Below are positions 50,548 through 59,243 of a stretch of DNA of 64,000 nucleotides, in pieces. The number at the start of each line of letters is the position of its first letter. Within the stretch, counting starts at the first letter, position 1. The notes below the pieces were generated by a model. The model did no database searches, was not told the DNA's origin, and saw only the letters and a list, made by a program, of their open reading frames with translations. The stretch is from NCBI GenBank assembly GCA_934725425.1, contig CAKVAX010000002.1, positions 62,001 to 126,000 of the forward strand, in the 5' to 3' direction. The position numbers were made by a program, and so were the translations under genes. Source of the DNA: an uncultured Eubacteriales bacterium (GTDB taxonomy: Bacteria; Bacillota; Clostridia; Oscillospirales; Acutalibacteraceae).

Positions 50548-52161
50548 TTAAATTTTCTTAACTATATTCATAAGAGCCGTGAGTATAGATATTGATGTAC
50601 CGGCTACGGTGGCGGCTACCTTAACCTTTTTCTTCATTTTATCAAAGCTTTCTTGTTTTTCTTTTTTATTTATCTCATTTAAGATGTTTTGTACATCAAT
50701 GTTATATAGTTCTATTATGTTACTCAAAATTTGATTATATTCTGTCATTATTTCTTCATAACTTGCTTTATAAGTATTGAGCGCATTCATAAAATCTTTT
50801 TCAGTTTCAGCATTTGTCTCTATATTTTTTATTTCAAAATTAGTTATAAGTTTGTTAATGGTATCTTTGATTGTGTTAAAATTTTTTGTTAACGCTAGTG
50901 GAGTTAATCTATCATCCATAGCATCTGTGTACTTTCCATTACCTGAAACCTGTTTTTCTAATGCTGATATATTAGTAAATGTTATTCTCATACTATTTGA
51001 TAAGTTACGAAGCATTTCAGAGTATGAAGTAGGATCATTAACACCCTCTTTTTTTATGAAAGGTTTGTCTCTAATTGCTCGGTCAGCTTTTTCTATTTTA
51101 CTAAATAAACTATTCATATCATTTTTAACTTGAATTTTATTTATGACCGCATTTCTAGTGTCTTTTTTCCAATTATTAGGAAATTTTGTCATGTTTCTTT
51201 CTAAATAAGCAATCGATGATTTCAAATCATTTTTGTAATATTTGATTGCATCCGCATAACTTCCATAGTCTGCTCTTATTTCTTTAATTTTTTCGGATTC
51301 GCTTTTGTCTCCCGGACCTTTTATATCATATATTTCTTTAAACTTATGTTGTATTTGATACAAATTATTATATGTTATTTTTGAATCATTCAAAAATTCA
51401 CTCATAACTTTAGCATAGGAAGGAATTTTACTGCTAGTGCATGTTGAGATATTGCTTAGGGCTAAAAAAAATTCAAGTTTCACTGAGTTTAATTTTTCCT
51501 TTAGCGCTGTGGCTGCTGTCCCATTACTAGGTATATTGGACACAGCGTCTGATATGTCTGAAGGAGAAGTATATGAAGATTCATGATTTAAAACTTTAAA
51601 ATTAATTTGAAAATTTTCTCCATATAAATTGCCAGTTGAAATTGGTTTATTGTCGCCTAAAATGAACTTATCTTCGTTGTCAACTGTTGATTTCATAATA
51701 CTTTTCAAATATTCAAAATCCTTGTAGTGAGTACTAAGACTTGTATCTTCGGTTCTTTTATTTGAAAATAATCCCCTAACTCCTAGAGTGGAGAGAGAAG
51801 CTTTTTCGCTTGATCCGATAGATTTTAATAAAGAACCTAGTTTCTCACAAATTTTATTGACTTTCTTATTTATATTATTAATATTTTTGCAATCTCTGAA
51901 ATAAGACTTATATACAGCAATTCTACCTAAACCAAGGCACCCTTGGTTTTTTAATTTATCCAAATTGTCCACGATGGTGGAATTGAATTTAAAAAATGCT
52001 AATTTCCCCGGAGCGTATTTATCATAACACTTCTTAAAATTGAGATAAAGTTTTTCACAGTCATCTAAAATATCGCTTGGTATATTTACGTCGCTTGGTT
52101 TGCTCGGACTGTTAGTTGCAATAAGTTGAAATGGAGATTCAGAATTTAATTTCTTAGCCAT
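50548..52161 (-). CDS. Long helical protein with a C-terminal hydrophobic segment, unknown
   Basis: 537 residues from the ATG at 52161, 10 bases after AAGGAG. There is no N-terminal signal peptide. The protein is Lys/Asn/Ser-rich and mostly helical, with long stretches of coiled-coil character (e.g. KVNKICEKLGSLLKSIGSSE, IKNIETNAETEKDF), a Ser/Thr/Pro-rich N-terminus and a single hydrophobic stretch at the very end (about 515-530, AATVAGTSISILTALM) followed by a basic tail. This tail-anchored or pore-former-like plan recalls secreted effectors and translocators, but I recognise no family. It stands alone between rnpB and the folate genes. Confidence 0.55.
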   Translation of the reverse strand: MAKKLNSESPFQLIATNSPSKPSDVNIPSDILDDCEKLYLNFKKCYDKYAPGKLAFFKFNSTIVDNLDKLKNQGCLGLGRIAVYKSYFRDCKNINNINKKVNKICEKLGSLLKSIGSSEKASLSTLGVRGLFSNKRTEDTSLSTHYKDFEYLKSIMKSTVDNEDKFILGDNKPISTGNLYGENFQINFKVLNHESSYTSPSDISDAVSNIPSNGTAATALKEKLNSVKLEFFLALSNISTCTSSKIPSYAKVMSEFLNDSKITYNNLYQIQHKFKEIYDIKGPGDKSESEKIKEIRADYGSYADAIKYYKNDLKSSIAYLERNMTKFPNNWKKDTRNAVINKIQVKNDMNSLFSKIEKADRAIRDKPFIKKEGVNDPTSYSEMLRNLSNSMRITFTNISALEKQVSGNGKYTDAMDDRLTPLALTKNFNTIKDTINKLITNFEIKNIETNAETEKDFMNALNTYKASYEEIMTEYNQILSNIIELYNIDVQNILNEINKKEKQESFDKMKKKVKVAATVAGTSISILTALMNIVKKI

Positions 52162-52251
52162 AAAATACACACTCCTTGTTAGTTTTTTTCAAATTCAAAA
52201 CAATTATTATGGAGTATATTTTATCACATTTTTTGATATTGTCAATGATTT

Positions 52252-52737
52252 TTATCGTGATTTCACAACATTGAATTTTATGTTACCTATTTTTTGTGAA
52301 TATTTTTGAAAATTCCAAGATTTGAATTTTAACCCCGGACAAATATCGTTTAGCGGAACAAGCACAAAATTTCTTTCTAGCATTCTTGGGTGAGGAAGAA
52401 TAAGATTTATAGAATTTATTTTTATGTTTTCGTATAGCAAAATGTCAATGTCGATAGTTCTTGCGCAAAATCGATGAGTTCTAACTCTTCCCATTGCCGA
52501 CTCAATTCCTAAACACGCCCCCATAAGTATTTCCGGACTTAATTCTGTTGAAATCATAGTGCAACAATTTATATATTTATTTTGTTTTTCCGGGGTTCCG
52601 AATGGTTCTGTTTCATAAAATTTTGAAACTTTTACTACTGAAGTTTTTTCTAAAGTATTAAGCGACTGAATAGCCTTTTCCAGGTTATCCACTCGCTCTC
52701 CTAAATTACTTCCAAGTGACAAAACAGCTTCGCTCAA
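52252..52737 (-). CDS. folK: 6-hydroxymethyl-7,8-dihydropterin pyrophosphokinase
   Basis: 161 residues, TTG start with GAGGTAA upstream, 9 bases after folB. It adds pyrophosphate from ATP to hydroxymethyl-dihydropterin. Motifs: LSLGSNLGERVDNLEKA, SKFYETEPFG and RFCARTIDIDILLY with the metal-binding Asp pair, then LILPHPRMLERNFVLVPL. Third gene of a folP-folB-folK operon for dihydropteroate synthesis. Confidence 0.94.
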   Translation of the reverse strand: MSEAVLSLGSNLGERVDNLEKAIQSLNTLEKTSVVKVSKFYETEPFGTPEKQNKYINCCTMISTELSPEILMGACLGIESAMGRVRTHRFCARTIDIDILLYENIKINSINLILPHPRMLERNFVLVPLNDICPGLKFKSWNFQKYSQKIGNIKFNVVKSR

Positions 52738-52746
52738 GTTAAAAAT

Positions 52747-53121
52747 TTACCTCTTTTCTTTTTGATTTCTTATTATTTCTATGCCTACATATTCAAAATC
52801 TTCTTGGATAGGGGCCTCCGGTTTTTTTAAAGTCAGTTTAATTTCGTTAATTTCACTATATTCATTCAGTAATGAATCGCATAAAACTTCGGCGCATTTT
52901 TCCAAAAGATTATAAGATTTATTTGTAAAAACTTCTTTGATTTTTCGCATTACAACTGAATAACTCAAAGTATCTTCAATTTTATCGCTTAGGTATCCGG
53001 GTGTTTTTGATGTTGTTATTTCTGCGTCGATATAAAAATTTTGTCCGTTTATTTTTTCTTCCCGGTGCACTCCGTGGTGCGCAAATATTCTAAAGTTTTT
53101 TATAATTATTTTATTCATCAT
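52747..53121 (-). CDS. folB: Dihydroneopterin aldolase
   Basis: 124 residues; start at 53121 or the next ATG (53118), overlapping the folP end. It cleaves dihydroneopterin to hydroxymethyl-dihydropterin and glycolaldehyde. Signatures: IIKNFRIFAHHGVHREEKIN at the N-terminus, TLSYSVVMRKIKEVF, NLLEKCAEVLCDSLL with the conserved Glu, and LTLKKPEAPI with the catalytic Lys. Confidence 0.92.
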   Translation of the reverse strand: MMNKIIIKNFRIFAHHGVHREEKINGQNFYIDAEITTSKTPGYLSDKIEDTLSYSVVMRKIKEVFTNKSYNLLEKCAEVLCDSLLNEYSEINEIKLTLKKPEAPIQEDFEYVGIEIIRNQKEKR

Positions 53122-53917
53122 CACAAGTCCCTTTTAATATTCCATCCGCGACCTTAGCGGCTTGTACCGCGGCCGCAACATCATGGACTCTTATTATATT
53201 TGCGCCTTGATTTATACAAAGTGTGTTTGCGGCTATAGTGCCGAAAATTCTTTCCTCGGGAGGAGGATTACCGCAATTAATTCCAATAACTCGCTTCCTT
53301 GACAGTCCCACCAAAATAGCATTACTTTCAAGCCTCAAATTTTTAAGATTTCTTATAATATAAGCATCTTGATTTTGATTTTTTGAGAATCCAATCCCGG
53401 GGTCAAAACAAAGATAATCTTTTTCTAAGCCTAATTCTAAGCATTCATCTAATTTGTTTTTGAAGAAATTTTTAATATTGATGTTATTTTCGTTGTGCGT
53501 AATTACTAGACCGCACTTATGATTTTTGGCTATACTAATCATTTCTTTATTTGTGCTTCCGGAAACATCATTAATAATTTCAGCGCCTAGACACATACAT
53601 TTTTCTGCTACTTCAGGATAGAAAGTGTCTATAGAAATCGGAATTTTAATTTTTCCTTTCAAACTTAAAAGGACTTCTTCCAGCCTTTTAAATTCTTCTT
53701 CAGGAGAAATTTTTATGAACCCGGGGCGAGTTGATTGACCGCCGATATCCAGTATGTCGGCGCCCTCGCTCTGAATTTTAAGCGCCCTTTCTATAGCGCA
53801 ATTTACAGAATTGTATTTTCCGCCGTCGGAAAAAGAATCCGGAGTAATATTCAAAATTCCCATTACCAATGTTTTTTCTGCGAGATTGAAAGATTTAGTT
53901 TTAGTTTTAAATATCAT
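53111..53917 (-). CDS. folP: Dihydropteroate synthase
   Basis: 268 residues, AAAGGTGA upstream. It joins p-aminobenzoate to the pterin pyrophosphate, the sulfonamide target. Motifs: VMGILNITPDSFSDGGKYN, ADILDIGGQSTRPG, ISIDTFYPEVAEKC, IINDVSGS, CFDPGIGFSKN, VGLSRKR and IIRVHDVAAAVQAAKVAD. First of the three folate genes; 17 bases downstream of the transglutaminase-like gene stop, so the operon may start further upstream. Confidence 0.95.
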   Translation of the reverse strand: MIFKTKTKSFNLAEKTLVMGILNITPDSFSDGGKYNSVNCAIERALKIQSEGADILDIGGQSTRPGFIKISPEEEFKRLEEVLLSLKGKIKIPISIDTFYPEVAEKCMCLGAEIINDVSGSTNKEMISIAKNHKCGLVITHNENNINIKNFFKNKLDECLELGLEKDYLCFDPGIGFSKNQNQDAYIIRNLKNLRLESNAILVGLSRKRVIGINCGNPPPEERIFGTIAANTLCINQGANIIRVHDVAAAVQAAKVADGILKGTCDDE

Positions 53918-53934
53918 ATATTTTTTGTCACCTT

Positions 53935-55248
53935 TTAGGAGTAAATAAGTTTCAAAGTTAACACGTTTTGAGCACTGTTCTCAGAATACAATGTCTGAGA
54001 AGTACTGAGCTTTTTGTCGTTTGAAAGCGATTTGTTTGCGATTTTTATACATTTGAAAAATTCATAGGGGCTTTTACTGATCAAACTTTCTTTTATAGAT
54101 TTAAAATTATTGGAGTTTATCATCAAATGCAAGCGCTCTTGCTTGTTGGAAGCCAATTTAATCAGTGCGTTTACTATAGCTTTTTCGGTATGGTCATTTA
54201 AAGAATTTATTTTAATAGAATTTTTTTCGAGGTAATTTTCTTCCATATGAGTGCATTCGGGCAGATAAAAATTCAGTCTATCGGTTTGTGCAAAATCTTC
54301 GGATGTTTTTGAAAGTTTATTTATCTTATGAGTTTTTTTAATTAATTTGTCCGATAAATTCAAATAATCATATTTTTGTAAAAATCCGGCGGCATCCCAT
54401 GTTGTGTCAACGTGGTACCAATTTCCGTTAACTTTCACGATGTTCCACATGTGGGGCTCTGTGTTCCGAGCACCGGTTATAGTTTGGCATTTAACTCCGC
54501 AATTTGCGAGTAATAATTGCATGGCTTTTGAAATTCCTTCGCATACCGCTTTGCCCTCGACCAAGCATCCGTATGAGGTATAAATTATAGGATTGGAACT
54601 GTTTCTTTCATAGGTGCAGTTATCGATGATATAATCATGAATATATAACTCTTTTTCATAATCCGAGTCTTTATTTTTTGCTTCTGCTACTATTTCTGAA
54701 ATTTTAGATTTTAATTTTGTAACAGCTTCTTTTTGGTCATCTTTTGTGAATGTTGAATTTAATTTTACGATTGTTGTATTGCCGGAATGATTATAACTGA
54801 ATGAATTTGATATCCAGAATATTTCAGGTAAATCAAATTGAATTGCATAAAGAACTTTTTTTATTTGTGCCGTAGACAAATTACAATTTGGGACGTTGAT
54901 AGGGGAGATGACGTAAAGGTTATAATTTTTATATTTTTGGTTTGTGATTAAATCAGCGTTTTTCTTTATTAGACTGTAACATTTTTTTTCCGAATTTGTA
55001 GAAAGACTGTTGTAACCTATCGATGAACTAGTTGAAATGGAGCTTTCGTTGTTCGAAATTATTTTTTCGGAAGGTACCAAATTATACATATTTTCCTCAT
55101 CCTGATGTTTATTACTGTTTGATAATAAGTTAGTGATAAAATTAAAATTTACAAATTCCGGGTAAACCAACTTAATGCAATAGCATCCTAGCGTCAGCAT
55201 CATCATGAATATAATCAAAAATATAAAAATAATATATCTTTTTTTCAT
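53935..55248 (-). CDS. Secreted transglutaminase-like protein
   Basis: 437 residues from the ATG at 55248 (AAAGGA about 11 bases upstream). An N-terminal membrane segment (about 4-24, IIFIFLIIFMMMLTLGCYC) exports or anchors it. A stalk-like strand region follows (about 95-175), then a transglutaminase-like domain: ELYIHDYIIDNCTYE, GKAVCEGISKAMQLL with the catalytic Cys, and EPHMWNIVKVNGNWYHVDTTWD with His and Asp. In Bacillota such proteins usually act as peptidases or cross-linkers at the cell wall. The C-terminal 120 residues are unassigned. Confidence 0.75.
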   Translation of the reverse strand: MKKRYIIFIFLIIFMMMLTLGCYCIKLVYPEFVNFNFITNLLSNSNKHQDEENMYNLVPSEKIISNNESSISTSSSIGYNSLSTNSEKKCYSLIKKNADLITNQKYKNYNLYVISPINVPNCNLSTAQIKKVLYAIQFDLPEIFWISNSFSYNHSGNTTIVKLNSTFTKDDQKEAVTKLKSKISEIVAEAKNKDSDYEKELYIHDYIIDNCTYERNSSNPIIYTSYGCLVEGKAVCEGISKAMQLLLANCGVKCQTITGARNTEPHMWNIVKVNGNWYHVDTTWDAAGFLQKYDYLNLSDKLIKKTHKINKLSKTSEDFAQTDRLNFYLPECTHMEENYLEKNSIKINSLNDHTEKAIVNALIKLASNKQERLHLMINSNNFKSIKESLISKSPYEFFKCIKIANKSLSNDKKLSTSQTLYSENSAQNVLTLKLIYS

Positions 55249-55276
55249 GTTATCACACATCCTTTACAATAATGAT

Positions 55277-55789
55277 TTATTTCACAGAGCAATCAGATTT
55301 CTTATATTTAAAAAAAGTAAATCTATTTATAACCATTGCTATGAAGACGCCCAAAAGAGTATCCGATACCCTTTGTATAACATAAGTCAAAGTGCTGCTT
55401 GTACTGTCCCCGGATCTTGAAAGTATTACTATAATTACGACGCAACCTATCGAAACAGCAGGTTTCCTATTTATGACATTGCATGCGTACACAACTATGA
55501 GTATACAAATAGGAAGCATTATTATTCGTATCCATTCATATGTAGGAAGGCCGCAAATTGATTCAAGCGCCAAATATCCCACTATTCCGCCAATTAATGT
55601 TCCGATAATTCTATTAATCCCTGTATCCCATGTTTGCTCATAGGTTTGTTCCAAGCATATAACGGACGCAATGCAGGCGCAAAATATGTCTTCGTGATTG
55701 AAAAACATTGATATGAAAGCACAAATTGCCACTGCAATGGCTGTTTTTATGGCTCTCAGACCCAATCGATAATCTTTGTTTATTTGCAT
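55277..55789 (-). CDS. Aromatic acid exporter/FUSC-like membrane protein
   Basis: About 170 residues. The start is uncertain: an ATG at 55789 has a poor site, while a TTG at 55798 follows GAGGAG at longer spacing. The sequence has four or five membrane segments: RAIKTAIAVAICAFISMFF, IFCACIASVICLE, TLIGGIVGYLALES, MLPICILIVVYACNVI and VSIGCVVIIVILS. The start LGLRAIKTAIAVAIC and RIIGTLIGGIVG match the aromatic acid exporter (ArAE, YgaE-like) family. It lacks the long cytoplasmic C-terminal domain of full-size members. It starts close to the dCMP deaminase stop, so both are probably co-transcribed. Confidence 0.72.
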   Translation of the reverse strand: MQINKDYRLGLRAIKTAIAVAICAFISMFFNHEDIFCACIASVICLEQTYEQTWDTGINRIIGTLIGGIVGYLALESICGLPTYEWIRIIMLPICILIVVYACNVINRKPAVSIGCVVIIVILSRSGDSTSSTLTYVIQRVSDTLLGVFIAMVINRFTFFKYKKSDCSVK

Positions 55790-55808
55790 ATTTATCAAAG
55801 CTTTAGCT

Positions 55809-56318
55809 TCAGTTCTCCTCTCTTAAATTTTGATATTCAGAAATTATTTCGAGCGATTCATCATTTTCTATCCAACTTGAAACACTTATATTTCTGAATT
55901 TTTTTGAAGTATCCCTAATGATTACGTTTTTTATCCCGGCATTTATTACAAGTCGCTTGCACATGGAGCAAGGGCAAGTATTTGCAACGTAAGAGTGGTT
56001 GTCCATTTCTTTTCCTACAAGATACAAAGTCGACCCAAGCATCTTTTCGCGTGACGCATGTATAATAGCATTTGCTTCAGCGTGAACAGAACGACAAAGT
56101 TCGTACCGTTCTCCTCTTGGAATGTTAAATTTATTGCGTATACAGATATTCATGTCTAAGCAATTTTTTCTTCCACGCGGAGCTCCTGTATATCCCGAAG
56201 AAATTATTTGGTCATTATTCACGATTACTGCTCCAAAATTTCTTCTTATGCAAGATCCGCGTTTCAGAACTGTTTCCGCTATGTCGAGATAATAATTTTC
56301 TTTGTCTATTCTTTCCAT
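55809..56318 (-). CDS. dCMP deaminase (ComEB-like)
   Basis: 169 residues, AAAGGA upstream. Zinc-dependent deaminase fold: SCIRRNFGAVIVNNDQIISS, then the zinc and proton-shuttle motif HAEANAI and the second zinc motif CPCSMCKRLVINAG. An additional pair of Cys and His residues (GRKNCLDMNICIR) is typical of deoxycytidylate deaminases. It converts dCMP to dUMP for thymidylate synthesis. In Bacillus the homologue lies in the comE locus. Confidence 0.88.
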   Translation of the reverse strand: MERIDKENYYLDIAETVLKRGSCIRRNFGAVIVNNDQIISSGYTGAPRGRKNCLDMNICIRNKFNIPRGERYELCRSVHAEANAIIHASREKMLGSTLYLVGKEMDNHSYVANTCPCSMCKRLVINAGIKNVIIRDTSKKFRNISVSSWIENDESLEIISEYQNLREEN

Positions 56319-56399
56319 TTGAATGTCCTTTTTTGCTCATTGATACTTTTAAGTTATCAAATCTAATTATATCATATAAAATCGAATTTGAAAAATAAT

Positions 56400-56972
56400 T
56401 TATATAAAAATAGGTTGAATTTGTGTATTTTCTATAGCTTTCTCTATTGTTTTTTCAATAAGGTCAAAATGAGAAACCAGCGACCAAGGCTTTTTTTCTG
56501 GGTCGTCTTGGCTGAGAGGCACCAAATAAATATTTTTTGTATTTAAAATTTTTCCTAAATTTTTTGCTGATGATGACAGTGCATCATTGCTCGCAAAAGA
56601 AATTACAACAGGACGATTTATTCTGAGGTGAGATTTAGCGGCCATGGTAACCGGAGTGTCCGTCACCGCGTTGCAAAGCTTTGCTAATGTATTCCCCGTG
56701 CATGGAGAGATAAGTAAAATATCTAACATTTTTTTCGGGCCGATGGGTTCTGCTTCGGGAATGGTATTTATTATTTTTCTTTCGCATATATTTTCAATTT
56801 CGTCTCTAAAATCTTTTGCTTTACCAAATTTAGTGTCCAATTTATATGCGTTGAATGACATTATGGGGATTATATCATGACCTTTAGCTTTTAATTTTTT
56901 CATTTCTTCTATGGATTTCGAAAATGTGCAAAATGATCCGCACATAGCAAATCCTATCGATAATTTATTCAT
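56400..56972 (-). CDS. dpaB: Dipicolinate synthase subunit B
   Basis: 190 residues, AAAGGAG upstream. A flavoprotein-like fold: IGFAMCGSFCTFSKSIEEM at the N-terminus, LDILLISPCTGNTLAKLCNA and VTDTPVTMAAKSHLR. It is the SpoVFB family, which together with DpaA makes dipicolinic acid from dihydrodipicolinate in the mother cell during sporulation. Its ATG overlaps the dpaA stop (ATGA). Confidence 0.92.
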   Translation of the reverse strand: MNKLSIGFAMCGSFCTFSKSIEEMKKLKAKGHDIIPIMSFNAYKLDTKFGKAKDFRDEIENICERKIINTIPEAEPIGPKKMLDILLISPCTGNTLAKLCNAVTDTPVTMAAKSHLRINRPVVISFASNDALSSSAKNLGKILNTKNIYLVPLSQDDPEKKPWSLVSHFDLIEKTIEKAIENTQIQPIFI

Positions 56973-57844
56973 AAATTTTTCTCCTTTATAATGGAATATA
57001 TTTCTGATTTGATAATTTCTGCCGAACTTTCCGGAAAATATTTTCCCGGAATAGCCAGCGCGTGGATAGATTTTATATGTAGTTTTAGTGCAGCTTCTTT
57101 GTCAACTCCACCCGGAGGGGAGGCTAAATCTACAATCAATACGTCTTTACGGAAGTTTTTTAAAATATTTTCATTTAACAGTACGAATGGTACGGTGTTG
57201 AAAATAAAATCATAATCATAAATTGATTGAGGCTCCGAAATGTTCACGCTTTTGTATCCTTCTGTACAAGCCCATGCTCTGTCTGTGCTTTTTCTGGCAC
57301 TTACTGTTACATAGGCTCCCAGATTTTTCAGTGCTTTTGACAAAATTTTTCCTATTTTACCATATCCTATTACCAGGCACTTGCTTTGATATATAGTGGA
57401 ATGTTTCTCTTCCAAAGCAATTTTTATAGCACCTTCCGCAGTTGGAATTGAATTTAGTATTTTAAAATTTTCTGTGTAGTAATCTTCTACAGAATATGAT
57501 TTATTTTTGACTTTTTCGTCAAATTGTTTTAGAATATCTGGTATAATACCTCCGAAGATGATTTTGTTTTCTAAGGAGTGGAGAAATTTTTTATCGATTA
57601 AAAGCTCTTTGAAGGAATACGGAGCATTGATTGTTTTATTGTCACGAGTGACCGGAGTAGGGAGAATTATGTAGTCGGAAAAATTTATTACATTATCCGG
57701 AGTATCTGTCGGAAAAATTTGCGGAGAGTTCAGCTTTTCTGTGCCGCAGATACGTACTTCGTTGCCGTCTTTACGTAAACTTTTTGCTAAATAAAGCGCG
57801 CGCAAGTCTCCTCCGATGATTCCAAATTTTCTTTTTTTAATCAT
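56969..57844 (-). CDS. dpaA: Dipicolinate synthase subunit A
   Basis: 291 residues from the ATG at 57844, with AAGGAGG 8 bases upstream. A Rossmann-fold oxidoreductase of the SpoVFA family: FGIIGGDLRALYLAKSL with an N-terminal nucleotide-like loop, PTPVTRDNKTINAP, CLVIGYGKIGKILSKALKNL as the main dinucleotide-binding motif and LIVDLASPPGGVD. It provides the dehydrogenase half of dipicolinate synthase, whose product fills the spore core. The pair shows that the organism can form endospores. Confidence 0.93.
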   Translation of the reverse strand: MIKKRKFGIIGGDLRALYLAKSLRKDGNEVRICGTEKLNSPQIFPTDTPDNVINFSDYIILPTPVTRDNKTINAPYSFKELLIDKKFLHSLENKIIFGGIIPDILKQFDEKVKNKSYSVEDYYTENFKILNSIPTAEGAIKIALEEKHSTIYQSKCLVIGYGKIGKILSKALKNLGAYVTVSARKSTDRAWACTEGYKSVNISEPQSIYDYDFIFNTVPFVLLNENILKNFRKDVLIVDLASPPGGVDKEAALKLHIKSIHALAIPGKYFPESSAEIIKSEIYSIIKEKNL

Positions 57845-57866
57845 AATGATGGCCTCCTTATTCATT

Positions 57867-57892
57867 TATATTATGATAGTAAGTTTTTGAGT
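57867..57892 (-). promoter_or_regulatory. Candidate sporulation promoter of dpaAB (sigma-K type)
   Basis: On the minus strand CATAATATA (57875-57867) fits the sigma-K -10 consensus CATANNNTA, with an AC dinucleotide 15 bases upstream (57892-57891). Bacillus dpaAB is sigma-K dependent in the mother cell. No sigma-A boxes are evident. Confidence 0.45.
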
Positions 57893-57930
57893 GTTAATTA
57901 TTGATAGAAATATTGGTAGGATGGGATAAT

Positions 57931-59211
57931 TTGAATAATAATTTTTTTAAAATGAACAAACAAGAACTGATGGACGTTCATGAAAAGCTTATCAAAGAGT
58001 ATGAGTCTTTTCTAGACAAAAAATTAAGTTTAAACATGGCTCGAGGCAAGCCCGGAGCTGATCAGTTGGATTTATCCATGAAAATGCTGGATTCGTTAAA
58101 TAGCGGTTCGGATTTTAAAAGCGAAGATAGGGTTGATTGCAGGAATTACGGAATTAACGACGGTCTCCCTGAAATGAAAAGGTTTATTTCGGAAGCGACA
58201 GGCATACCCGCTGAAAATTTCATAGTTGGCGGTAATTCCAGTTTAAGCATGATGTACGATGCGATTTCTCACTTTTTTACTCATGGGTCAGACGGTGAAC
58301 TTCCGTGGGGACGACAGGGTAAAATAAAATTTTTGTGTCCTTCACCCGGATATGACAGGCATTTTGCTATTTGTGAGTATTTTGGTATGGAATTGATAAC
58401 CGTGCCGATGACTGAAGTCGGACCCGATATGGATGTTGTAGAACAGTACGTTTCGTCAGACAAATCCGTCAAAGGAATTTGGTGCGTACCTAAGTATTCC
58501 AATCCTCAGGGAGTTACATATTCAAATGAAACGGTCAAAAGGTTTGCAAAATTAAAACCTGCTGCAAAAGATTTTAAAATCTTTTGGGATAATGCATATT
58601 TTGTGCATGATTTGACAGAAGAAACAGCATCTCTGTTGAACATTATAGATGAATGTAAAAAAAATGGGAACGAAAAATTGCCGATTGTGTTTTTTTCTAC
58701 ATCCAAAATAACATTTCCCGGTTCGGGAATAGCATTTATGGCGTGCGTAGGAGAAAATTTATCGGAGTTCAAAAAGATGTACAGCATAAAGACTGTAGGA
58801 TTTGACAAACTAAACCAACTCAGGCACCTTAGGTTTTTAAAAGATAAAGAATCATTACTTGCGCATATGAAAAATCACAGAAATATCTTGGCGCCGAAAT
58901 TTGATCTGGTGATAAATTTCTTAAATAAAGAGTTTTCACATAACCCGATATTGTCGTGGAAAAATCCTAAAGGTGGATATTTTGTAAGTGTTGATACATA
59001 TCCCGGATGCGCTAAAAAGGTTGTAGAGCTGTGCAAAAAATGCGGAGTGATTCTTACAAACGCAGGGGCAACTTTTCCGTACGGAAAAGATTTAAAAAAT
59101 TCAAATATTAGATTAGCGCCGACATTTCCTAGCATAAATGAGCTGGAAGCAGCAATGGAAGTTTTTTGCTTATGTGTAAAAATAGCTTTTATAGAAAACT
59201 ATTTGAAATAA
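57931..59211 (+). CDS. Aspartate aminotransferase-like PLP enzyme (class 1c)
   Basis: 426 residues from the TTG at 57931, which follows AGGATGG; the next ATG (57952) has no site and an upstream TTG is weaker. PLP-dependent fold I: LNMARGKPGADQLDLS at the N-terminus, NYGINDGLPEMKRFI, CPSPGYDRHFAI, GIWCVPKYSNPQGVTYS, FWDNAYFVHDL, and the PLP lysine in FFSTSKITFPGSGIAF. The pattern matches the Asp_aminotransf family (subgroup 1c), distinct from ordinary AspC. It probably moves amino groups between aspartate or a related amino acid and 2-oxoglutarate. It diverges from dpaA. Confidence 0.82.
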   Translation: MNNNFFKMNKQELMDVHEKLIKEYESFLDKKLSLNMARGKPGADQLDLSMKMLDSLNSGSDFKSEDRVDCRNYGINDGLPEMKRFISEATGIPAENFIVGGNSSLSMMYDAISHFFTHGSDGELPWGRQGKIKFLCPSPGYDRHFAICEYFGMELITVPMTEVGPDMDVVEQYVSSDKSVKGIWCVPKYSNPQGVTYSNETVKRFAKLKPAAKDFKIFWDNAYFVHDLTEETASLLNIIDECKKNGNEKLPIVFFSTSKITFPGSGIAFMACVGENLSEFKKMYSIKTVGFDKLNQLRHLRFLKDKESLLAHMKNHRNILAPKFDLVINFLNKEFSHNPILSWKNPKGGYFVSVDTYPGCAKKVVELCKKCGVILTNAGATFPYGKDLKNSNIRLAPTFPSINELEAAMEVFCLCVKIAFIENYLK

Positions 59212-59243
59212 TATTTTTATTAAAAAACGGAGGTTGTAATTAA

